From assembly GCF_021390435.2 (NCBI RefSeq), contig NZ_JAJVCN010000003.1:997501-1061500 (forward strand): DNA of 64,000 nucleotides, in the 5' to 3' direction. The stretch's first letter is position 1. Each line of letters opens with the position of its first letter. Shown here piece after piece: positions 57,955-64,000 of this stretch. The position numbers were made by a program, and so were the translations under genes. The stretch is from Kibdelosporangium philippinense (lineage in GTDB: Bacteria; Actinomycetota; Actinomycetes; Mycobacteriales; Pseudonocardiaceae). The notes under the pieces are model-generated. The model saw only the letters and a program-made list of their open reading frames with translations. It made no database searches and was not told the origin of the DNA.

Positions 57955-58970
57955 GCACGAACCTCCAAAGGCCAGGCTTGCAGCAACCGCGCCGTCTGTG
58001 CGGGCGGACGGACCGCGAGCCTGATGTACTGGGTCGACAGGCCGGGGAACGTCTCACCCCGACGGACAGCAATGTTCTTGTCCCGCAACATTTCTCGCAA
58101 CTTCAGGCCGTCCGGCACGCGGACGAGCACGAAAGGCGCGGTCGGCTCGGCGACGACCTCGATCCCGGCTTCCCGCAGCGCGCCAACGAACTCCGCCCGG
58201 TACTCGATCACCGCGCGTGCCGTCTCTTCAGCCTCGGCGACGGAGCCTGGCGTACAACATGCCGCGACAGCTTCGAATACGAGCGTTCCCACCGGCCACT
58301 GTGGACGGTCAACGGCCAGCCTCGCCAGCGTTTCCGGTTTGCCGAGAACGTAACCCGCACGCAGCCCGGCCAATGCCCAGGTCTTGGTGAGGCTGCGGAA
58401 CACCAGCACATCCGGGTCGCCGGCGAGGGACTCCGGCTCGCCGGGGATGGCGTCCATGAAGGCCTCGTCGACCACGATCAACCGCCCCGGCCTGGCCAGT
58501 TGCCGGATCAACTCGGCCGGATGCGTGACCGATGTCGGGTTCGTCGGGTTGCCGATCACGACCATGTCGGCCTCGTCCGGCACGAGCTCGGGCCGCAGGA
58601 CGTAGTCGCCGTCGAGCAGCACCCGGTGGATCGGGATCCCGCCGTCCCGCAAGGCGGCTTCGGGTTCAGTGAACGACGGATGCACGACCGCGGCCAGCGC
58701 CGGCCGCAGGTTCGGCAACAGCGCGAACCCCTCGGCTGACCCGTTGAGCACCATGACTTCGTCGGGCGTACGGCCGTGCCGCTCAGCGACCGCGGTTCGG
58801 GCAGCAAGATCATCAGCGTCTGACGGATAGGCCGCCAACCGGTCGAGCGCCGCGGCCAGCCGATCACGCAACCAGCGCGGCGGAGCCGGCAGCCACACGT
58901 TGACCGCGAAGTCCAACATGCCAGGCGCCGTGTCCTTGTCGCCGTGATGGCGGAGATCTTCGCTGGTCAT
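57951..58970 (-). CDS. cobC: Threonine-phosphate decarboxylase / HisC-like aminotransferase CobC
   Basis: 339 aa from ATG 58970 (MTSEDLRHHGDKDTAPGMLD). PLP fold I aminotransferase. LDFAVNVWLPAPPRWLRDRL resembles the N-terminus of CobC, NGSAEGFALLP is the phosphate loop, ADMVVIGNPTNPTS the cofactor Asn, and the Schiff-base Lys is in FRSLTKTWALAGLRAGYVLG. Likely makes the aminopropanol arm for cobalamin, as proposed for Rv2231c. First gene of the coupled cobC-nif3-zinc ribbon-RNase H operon; 13 bp to ptpA's upstream ATG on the other strand. Confidence 0.87.
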   Translation of the reverse strand: MTSEDLRHHGDKDTAPGMLDFAVNVWLPAPPRWLRDRLAAALDRLAAYPSDADDLAARTAVAERHGRTPDEVMVLNGSAEGFALLPNLRPALAAVVHPSFTEPEAALRDGGIPIHRVLLDGDYVLRPELVPDEADMVVIGNPTNPTSVTHPAELIRQLARPGRLIVVDEAFMDAIPGEPESLAGDPDVLVFRSLTKTWALAGLRAGYVLGKPETLARLAVDRPQWPVGTLVFEAVAACCTPGSVAEAEETARAVIEYRAEFVGALREAGIEVVAEPTAPFVLVRVPDGLKLREMLRDKNIAVRRGETFPGLSTQYIRLAVRPPAQTARLLQAWPLEVRA

Positions 58971-59007
58971 CGCCGCAATATTAATGACCCCGATAGGGTT
59001 GCTCGTC

Positions 59008-59466
59008 GTGCACCTGAGTTTCATCTGCACCGGCAACATCTGCCGGTCCCCGATGGCCGCGATCGTCGTGCGTGAGCACCTGCGGCGCGAAGGCCTCGAA
59101 GACAATGTCACGGTCACCAGCGCGGGCACCGGCAGCTGGCACGTCGGTGACGCGGCGGACAGCAGGGCGCAGAAAATCCTGCTCGACCACGGCTACCCCA
59201 CCTCGCACGTCGCGGCACAGGTCGGCACCGAGCACCTGAGCGCCGACCTGCTGCTGGCGATGGACGCCGGGCACGCCCGCGAACTGCGCAGGCTCGTCGA
59301 CGATCCGGACAAGATCCGGCTGTTCCGGTCCTTCGACCCGGCGGCAACCGGTGATCTGGACGTTCCCGACCCGTACTACGGCGGAAACGACGGGTTCCAG
59401 ATCGTGCTGGCGATGATCGAAGCGGCAACGCCAGGGCTGATCGAGTGGGTCAAGGAGAACCTTTGA
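59008..59466 (+). CDS. ptpA: Low-molecular-weight protein tyrosine phosphatase
   Basis: 152 aa from GTG 59008 (VHLSFICTGNICRSPMAAIV); an ATG at 58984 gives eight more residues. Active-site loop CTGNICRS (Cys-x5-Arg) and general acid Asp in VPDPYYGG. TAGGGT at 58994-58999 lies eight bases before the GTG, so the message may be leaderless. Homologous to M. tuberculosis PtpA (Rv2234). The kinase gene ptkA that precedes ptpA there is absent here. Coupled to the next gene by TTGA overlap. Confidence 0.93.
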   Translation: MHLSFICTGNICRSPMAAIVVREHLRREGLEDNVTVTSAGTGSWHVGDAADSRAQKILLDHGYPTSHVAAQVGTEHLSADLLLAMDAGHARELRRLVDDPDKIRLFRSFDPAATGDLDVPDPYYGGNDGFQIVLAMIEAATPGLIEWVKENL

Positions 59467-60284
59467 CCGAGGCGGCGTTGACCGCGGTCACCGAGCTCAC
59501 CGGGGTCGAGGCGGTGTCAGCGCACCGGCTGAGCGGCTCGGTGTACGAGGTCGACCTTGCCGATGGAGACCTGGTCGTGGCCAAACGGCACAGCCAAATC
59601 TCGGCCGTGCTCGCCGAGGCCAAGTCCCTTGACTGGATCGCCGAACCCGGCGTGGTGCCGGTGCCCGCGGTGCGTGGGCACAACGACCACTGGCTGGTGA
59701 TCGAGCAGATCGAGCCTGGGCAGCCTGCGGATGCCGAGGCTTTCGGGCGCGGCTTGGCTTCGTTGCATCTCGCGGGCGCCCCGGCCTTCGGCTCGCCGCC
59801 ACCCGACGGACCAGCGGACGCGTGGATCGGGCTTGCGCCGATGTACAACAAGCCGGTGACTTCGTGGGCCGAGTTCTTCGCGACCCAACGTATCGAGCCT
59901 TATCTGCGGCGCAGCAACCTGCCTTGGGCCCCGTTCGAGGCGGTGTATGCCCGGCTGCACGATGTCCCAGACGAACCGCCCGCTCGGCTGCATGGCGATT
60001 TGTGGTCGGGCAACGTGCATTGGGCGACGGACGGTCGCGCCTGGCTGATCGACCCCGCCGCGCACGGCGGGCACCGCGAGACCGATCTCGCGATGCTGCA
60101 ACTGTTCGGCTGCCCGATGCTGGACCGGGTGCTTGGTGCGTATCAGGAGGTGTACCCGCTGGCCGACGGCTGGCAGGCTCGTGTCCCGTTGCACCAGCTG
60201 TTTCCGCTGCTTGTGCACGTCGTGCTGTTCGGCGGTGGTTACGCCAGCCAGGCGCTGTCGGCAGCTAGGGCAGCGCTGCGGTGA
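59463..60284 (+). CDS. Fructosamine kinase family protein
   Basis: 273 aa from TTG 59463, overlapping the ptpA stop. Fructosamine-3-kinase fold: VVAKRHSQISAVLAEAKSLD (Lys), LVIEQIE, GRGLASLHLAGAPAFG, and catalytic loop ARLHGDLWSGNVHW with metal site LIDPAAHGGHRETDLA. It phosphorylates ketoamines on glycated proteins or amines, helping deglycation. Being coupled to a tyrosine phosphatase hints at linked repair functions, as in the eukaryotic FN3K/MDP1 pairing; that is inference. Its 3' end overlaps the ridA-like gene by 20 bp. Confidence 0.93.
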   Translation: MTEAALTAVTELTGVEAVSAHRLSGSVYEVDLADGDLVVAKRHSQISAVLAEAKSLDWIAEPGVVPVPAVRGHNDHWLVIEQIEPGQPADAEAFGRGLASLHLAGAPAFGSPPPDGPADAWIGLAPMYNKPVTSWAEFFATQRIEPYLRRSNLPWAPFEAVYARLHDVPDEPPARLHGDLWSGNVHWATDGRAWLIDPAAHGGHRETDLAMLQLFGCPMLDRVLGAYQEVYPLADGWQARVPLHQLFPLLVHVVLFGGGYASQALSAARAALR

Positions 60285-60663
60285 GGTCCAGCTCGATCAG
60301 CTGGCCAGGGAAGCCGAGTTGGGCCACGCCGAGCAGGGTGCTCGCTGTGGTGAAGGCCTCAGCGATGCCGGACTCGTTCAGCCGGTTCCAGGCTTTGGTG
60401 AGCACCTCCTGGTCGTCGCTGACCACGTAGATGACCGAGCGGACGATATCGCTGGGCTTGGCGTCGACTGCTGACAACGCTGTCAGAACGTTGGCTGCGA
60501 CGGCGTCGATCTGGGCGTCGAGGCCGCCTTGCACGACCTCGCCTTCGGCATTGAGCGGGCACTGACCTGCGAGATATGCGGTTCGGCCGGTTTCGGCGAC
60601 GGTGATGTGGTGGTAGCCGGGCGTCTGATGCAACTCTGGCGGATTGATCCGATTGATCCCCAT
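60265..60663 (-). CDS. RidA family protein
   Basis: 132 aa, MGINRINPPELHQTPGYHHI. YjgF/YER057c/UK114 fold: RTAYLAGQCPLNAEGEVVQG, QIDAVAANVLTALSAVDAKP, DIVRSVIYVVSDDQEV with the conserved Arg that hydrolyses enamine/imine intermediates, and a C-terminal LIELDLTAALP (Glu/Asp side). The usual VEIEA end is altered, which marks a paralogue rather than canonical RidA. Confidence 0.92.
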   Translation of the reverse strand: MGINRINPPELHQTPGYHHITVAETGRTAYLAGQCPLNAEGEVVQGGLDAQIDAVAANVLTALSAVDAKPSDIVRSVIYVVSDDQEVLTKAWNRLNESGIAEAFTTASTLLGVAQLGFPGQLIELDLTAALP

Positions 60664-60728
60664 TCGCCCATCATGGCCGCGATCAAGGGTCAGGTGCGAG
60701 GACTTTGGTCCCGGGTCGTTACGGTGGG

Positions 60729-61523
60729 GTGGTGCGACTGCGGAATCTGCTGCAACCGGGGTGGCTCGGGCTGACGGCGCTGGTGATCATTTTCGCCGCG
60801 GCGTGCTTCACCCTGCTCGCGCCGTGGCAGTTCCACCGGCACGAGGCACGCAAGGTCCAGAACGACGAGATCACGGCGTCCCGCAAGGCCGAGCCGCAGC
60901 CCTGGCAGCCGGGCGTGACAGAGTGGCGCCTGGTCACGGCGACCGGCGAATTCCTCCAGCAGCACGAGATCATCGCGCGGCTGCGGACCGTTCAAGGTGA
61001 GCCCGCGTTCGAGGTGATGGTCCCGTTCCGGCTCACCGACGGCCGGACTGTCCTGGTCGACCGGGGTTTCCTGCGGCCGGTGCAGTCGAAGATCCCGCCT
61101 TATGCGGACCCGCCAACCGGGCAGGTCCAGATCTTGGCACGGCAGCGCGGCGATGAGCGTGACCCGGACAACCGGGACGCGTTCGTGGACGAATCCGGCA
61201 AACGCCAAGCTTGGGCTGTCAGTTCGCAGACGGTCGCGCGGTCCACAGGCCTGCGGATCGAGCCCGGGTACCTGCAGCTGGAGATCAAGTCGCCGGGCGT
61301 GCTCGGCCCGCTCCCCCTGCCTGAGCTCGACGCCGGGCCGTATTTCTCGTACGCCCTGCAGTGGATCGCGTTCGGCGCGATGGCGATCCTCGGCTGGCTG
61401 TACTTCACGTGGCGTGAGCTGCTTCCGGGCGGGACGTTGAGCACGGAACGTCCGAAGAAGAGGTCGGTGGCGGAAATGGTCGCCGAAGAAGAAGCGGCCG
61501 AACGCGAGAAGGCCACGACTTAG
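60729..61523 (+). CDS. SURF1-family cytochrome oxidase biogenesis protein
   Basis: 264 aa from GTG 60729 (or 60732). Two membrane helices (about 10-30, LTALVIIFAAACFTLLAPWQ, and about 213-233, ALQWIAFGAMAILGWLYFTW) around an extracytoplasmic domain, with LVDRGFLRP and QLEIKSPGVLGPLPLPELDAGPY in SURF1 style. C-terminus highly charged. Helps assemble the aa3 cytochrome oxidase. Equivalent to Rv2235 and in the same position after ptpA. Convergent with the next gene, overlapping by 4 bp. Confidence 0.93.
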   Translation: MVRLRNLLQPGWLGLTALVIIFAAACFTLLAPWQFHRHEARKVQNDEITASRKAEPQPWQPGVTEWRLVTATGEFLQQHEIIARLRTVQGEPAFEVMVPFRLTDGRTVLVDRGFLRPVQSKIPPYADPPTGQVQILARQRGDERDPDNRDAFVDESGKRQAWAVSSQTVARSTGLRIEPGYLQLEIKSPGVLGPLPLPELDAGPYFSYALQWIAFGAMAILGWLYFTWRELLPGGTLSTERPKKRSVAEMVAEEEAAEREKATT

Positions 61524-62428
61524 CCGCCGCAGCTGCTCCCGCCACCACAGCTACTGCCCCCAGAACAACTGCTGCCGCTGGAACAACTGCTGCCGCTGGA
61601 CGAACACGACGAAGACGAGGACGAGGACGACGAGTCGCTCGACCCTGAATAGGAACCTCCGCCACTCCATCGCATCGGGTCGGTCGAAGCGAGCGCCATC
61701 GAGACCGTCGCATCGGGGAACGCTGCCAGCCCGCCAAGTGCGACGATTCCCGCGACACCCGTCAACGCGACGACTGGCATCCGGATGTGCGCATCCGGCC
61801 CGTGGCTGCGCAGTGCCCGGCGGAACTCACGGCCTTGCGTGGTCTCCTTGGACTTCCCGGCCTTGAACAAGCGGCCGATCAGCAAGGCGAAGGTCAGGAT
61901 CAGGGCCGCCCAGAGCAGGTCCACCGGACGTGACAAGCGGATCCCGTTCACCAGACGGGCGATCCCGACCCCGAAGACCAGCAGGATCGGCAGGTTCATC
62001 ACGAGGATCTGGCCGAACGTGTCCGACCGGATCAATCCACGGTTCACCAGCGACCGGCGGATCGCAACGATCGAGGAATGCCTGCGCAGCAACAATTTCA
62101 CCAGGCTGGCTTTGCCTCGGCCGCGCCGCAGCGAATGCAAAACGGCTTGTTCCAGCGAAGTCCGGGGCGGCCTGCCCGTCGCGTGCAAGGTCCCGGATCG
62201 CTCCACGCGCAACGCGCCGGTTTGCAGGAGCTGCGCGATGGCGACGTCGACAACGCGGAACGGACCACCGCGCAGGAAGGCAACTTCCTCCACTGTGACC
62301 GGTCCGGTTGGACGTTCACGCGGCCACATCACCTTGCGCAGCAGAAGGCCCATGACGAAGGCGGCGAGAACGCCACCGGCATAAAGCCAGAGGAAGAGCG
62401 GACCGGAAATACCCCAAGGATCAGTCAC
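61520..62428 (-). CDS. TIGR04222-type membrane protein with Ser/Cys tail (A)
   Basis: 302 aa from GTG 62428 (VTDPWGISGPLFLWLYAGGV). One N-terminal helix (about 9-28), a soluble winged-helix-like domain (EVAFLRGGPFRVVDVAIAQL, LRVERSGTLHATG, LEQAVLHSL), a pair of helices (LPILLVFGVGIARLV, LLWAALILTFALLIGRLF), another at VVALTGVAGIVALGGLAAFP, and a low-complexity end from about 255 that is nearly all Ser, Gly and Cys with six Cys, ending CGGGSSCGG. The family is defined by such tails; function unknown. Tandem with paralogue B. Confidence 0.85.
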   Translation of the reverse strand: MTDPWGISGPLFLWLYAGGVLAAFVMGLLLRKVMWPRERPTGPVTVEEVAFLRGGPFRVVDVAIAQLLQTGALRVERSGTLHATGRPPRTSLEQAVLHSLRRGRGKASLVKLLLRRHSSIVAIRRSLVNRGLIRSDTFGQILVMNLPILLVFGVGIARLVNGIRLSRPVDLLWAALILTFALLIGRLFKAGKSKETTQGREFRRALRSHGPDAHIRMPVVALTGVAGIVALGGLAAFPDATVSMALASTDPMRWSGGGSYSGSSDSSSSSSSSSCSSSGSSCSSGSSCSGGSSCGGGSSCGG

Positions 62429-62482
62429 TGCCGCCAACTTCCCACGCAGCCGAAGGACTCCGGGCCGGAAGATCCCCGCATC

Positions 62483-63220
62483 TCAGTCACCGCCACCACA
62501 CCCTCCACCACAACCGCTGTCCCCGCCACAGCCGTTGGTGCTGCCCCCGTCATTCGGCTTCGCCGACGGTCCAAGCGCAGCCGCGACAACGGGATCAGGA
62601 AAAGCCTCCAGCCCGCCGAGCGCGACCAAACCACCGGCACCGGCGAGCGTAACTGTCCTGAGCAGACTTTTCGCGGCTTTGCTGAGGGAGTACCGATCCG
62701 GCATCGATAGCCTCATCAGCCCTGTGTAACCAGTAGCGACGAGCAACGCCCACCCGATAGGCCCAGCTTCGGCAAGCACCGGGCTTTCGATTCCGATCAC
62801 CAGCAGCACCACAAACGGCAGCACTATCACCAGTTTCTGGCCGATGTTCTCGCTGCGCAGCATTCCTTGTTTCCGAAGGACGTCCGGCACGTCCGTATCG
62901 GCACGACGTAATTCTTGCCGCAGGAAATCAATCGATACCGGCCGAGGCCCCGCGTGCTCGAGGATTCGCTCTTCCAGAGCAGTCCAGCCAGGCTTGCCCG
63001 TGGCTCGAAGCGATCCACTGTGCTGGACGCGCAGGGCACCACGCTCGATCAGGTCCGCAACCGCGGACTCGATCATCCGGTTCGTTCGACCAGCAAGGAA
63101 GGCGATCTCGGCGAGCCCAAGCGGGAGACCAGAGCGCGTTGGCGCCGTCGCCCAGAACCAGTGGCGCACCGCCATGCTGACGGCGAGCGCGATCAGAAAA
63201 GCGATTCCATAAACCAGCAA
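62483..63220 (-). CDS. TIGR04222-type membrane protein with Gly/Cys tail (B)
   Basis: 245 aa from TTG 63220 (LLVYGIAFLIALAVSMAVRH), GAGGAA upstream. Same plan as A in shorter form: LGLAEIAFLAGRTNRMIESA, LRVQHSGSLRATGK, helices VIVLPFVVLLVIGIESPVLA and IGWALLVATGYTGLMRLSM, LAGAGGLVALGGLEAFPDPV, and a tail CGGDSGCGGGCGGGD. Shares with A the LVALGGLEAFPD/IVALGGLAAFPD phrase. Its ribosome site lies inside the upstream hairpin's arm. Function unknown; possible metal or redox role for the Cys tail. Confidence 0.85.
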   Translation of the reverse strand: MLVYGIAFLIALAVSMAVRHWFWATAPTRSGLPLGLAEIAFLAGRTNRMIESAVADLIERGALRVQHSGSLRATGKPGWTALEERILEHAGPRPVSIDFLRQELRRADTDVPDVLRKQGMLRSENIGQKLVIVLPFVVLLVIGIESPVLAEAGPIGWALLVATGYTGLMRLSMPDRYSLSKAAKSLLRTVTLAGAGGLVALGGLEAFPDPVVAAALGPSAKPNDGGSTNGCGGDSGCGGGCGGGD

Positions 63221-63225
63221 AGAGG

Positions 63226-63254
63226 TTCCTCCCCAGCCAGCGGCTGGGGAGGAA
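63226..63254 (-). terminator. Terminator hairpin between GH18 and TIGR04222 genes
   Basis: Perfect 13-bp arms TTCCTCCCCAGCC / GGCTGGGGAGGAA with loop AGC. On the minus strand the second arm carries GGGGAGGAA, the ribosome site of the next gene, so folding both ends the chitinase transcript and can hide that site. Confidence 0.8.
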
Positions 63255-63261
63255 GTACCAC

Positions 63262-64000
63262 TTACTTCTTGAAGGGGGAAGACATCGCGGTCAGCAGCGA
63301 ATGCGACGAGTCGTCATCGGACAGTTCCCACATGAACGTGCCGACCAGCCCCGCTTTCTTCGCGAATTCTGCCTTGATCGCGATCGACCTGGGGTTTTCG
63401 TAGCTCAGGAATTTCCGCTCGGCCGCGTTGTAGAGCCACGGCGCCTGCGCGGTCGGGTGCCAGAACTCTTTCCATGCCTCATTGGGCAGCAGATCCCGCT
63501 TGATCGTGCCCCATCCGCCTGGCCAGAAGGCCGACCCATAGCGCTGGTACAAACCGTTCTGCGAACCCGGCTGGTCGACGATGAAACCCCTGCCGTAGAA
63601 GGGAACACCGAGCACCATCTTCGTGCCGGGCACGCCGTGGCGCTTGTAGTACTCGACCGCCGAGGTCACGTTGTTCCAGCGCCGCATCGGCTGGGCGAGC
63701 GGGTCGTCAGAAACTTCACGCATCGGCGCGTTGAAGGTCGACACGGACGAGAAACCGGTGCCCATGTCGTAGGTCATCACGTTGATGAAGTCCATGACCT
63801 TGGCCAGCTCACTGAGTTCGAAGCTCGCCGCCGGGTCGTATGGGCCGTCGGTCTGCAGCCTGCCGGTCGGCAGGGCGCCGGTCACGAGCTTGCCTGGACC
63901 GAGCTGCCGGCGGAATTCCTTGGTCAGCAGGGTCATGTTCCGCTTGTCTTCCGGGCGGTCGGTGATCTCGGTCGGACCGCCGTAGACCGGGAACTCCCAG
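63262..64000 (-). CDS. GH18 chitinase, N-terminus beyond window
   Basis: About 246 codons seen; starts outside the window. The first visible residues, WEFPVYGGP, are the end of the GH18 catalytic motif DxxDxDxE, whose Glu is the acid. Then VMDFINVMTYDMGTGF (substrate-assist motif), KMVLGVPFYGRGF and SLLTAMSSPF with WELSDDDSSHSLL, the last Trp lining the active site. It cleaves beta-1,4-linked GlcNAc in chitin. Secretion cannot be judged. ATG 63936 is internal and not the start. Confidence 0.9.
   Translation of the reverse strand, partial: WEFPVYGGPTEITDRPEDKRNMTLLTKEFRRQLGPGKLVTGALPTGRLQTDGPYDPAASFELSELAKVMDFINVMTYDMGTGFSSVSTFNAPMREVSDDPLAQPMRRWNNVTSAVEYYKRHGVPGTKMVLGVPFYGRGFIVDQPGSQNGLYQRYGSAFWPGGWGTIKRDLLPNEAWKEFWHPTAQAPWLYNAAERKFLSYENPRSIAIKAEFAKKAGLVGTFMWELSDDDSSHSLLTAMSSPFKK

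Noticed and set aside
1..64000. CRISPR arrays, tRNA genes and phage integrase
   Set aside because: I looked for regular direct repeats, tRNA cloverleaf ends and tyrosine/serine recombinase motifs and saw none; a tRNA scan would be decisive.

Overview
This is a high-GC actinomycete chromosome segment, most likely from the Pseudonocardiaceae (Amycolatopsis, Lentzea or Kibdelosporangium type). The reasons are the GC-rich third positions, many GTG and TTG starts, dense stop/start overlaps, and mycobacterium-like gene sets: GlnA2, SecA2, LysX, LprG-P55, Hip1-like lipoprotein proteases, PtpA and an RNase H/phosphatase fusion. The genus is an inference; no rRNA or marker phylogeny was possible.

Layout. 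0-9 kb: a truncated glycosyltransferase, secreted amidase, flavin reductase, glnA2, an LRR-like protein, an MFS transporter and a divergent GlxA-type regulator. 9-20 kb: the lprG-p55 lipid-export pair, an orphan lipoprotein binding protein, two Hip1-like proteases plus a gutted third copy, divergent secA2, and a cyclase-like protein. 20-34 kb: an XRE/DUF5753 regulator with a 2OG-Fe(II) dioxygenase, nadE, a three-gene ESX-associated operon, a GH6 cellulase with a CebR-type operator, lysX, panB, a prolyl iminopeptidase, a BtuF-like gene with no usable start, an RNB ribonuclease and a DinB protein.

34.5-37.9 kb is a nested insertion: an IS1380-family element sits inside a short interspersed repeat, and an IS256-family element sits inside the IS1380 transposase. 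37.9-46 kb is an eight-gene minus-strand operon resembling a Gram-positive type IV secretion core (VirB2-, B3-, B4-, B6-, B8- and B1-like parts) with no relaxase or coupling protein visible. It is followed by a perfect LexA (SOS) box upstream of an AlkZ/AlkX-like DNA glycosylase.

47-55 kb: a secreted hydrolase, an ArsR-SRPBCC regulator whose promoter, operator and leaderless start can all be read, an F420-reductase-like gene, VOC/HxlR, a TIM-barrel protein, an SsuE-like reductase, rnpB (RNase P RNA), and a TetR/FAD-monooxygenase pair. 55-61.5 kb matches, in order and orientation, the Mycobacterium tuberculosis Rv2228c-Rv2235 block (RNase H/phosphatase, zinc ribbon, Nif3, CobC, PtpA, SURF1). 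Together with glnA2 (Rv2222c), the Hip1-like genes (Rv2223c/Rv2224c) and panB (Rv2225), this suggests one ancestral block split by lineage-specific insertions. 61.5-64 kb: two TIGR04222-type membrane proteins with Ser/Cys/Gly tails and a truncated GH18 chitinase.

A dispersed hairpin repeat (about 23.8, 30.5 and 55.3 kb) keeps its outer stem, covaries in its inner stem, and supplies stop codons to flanking genes.
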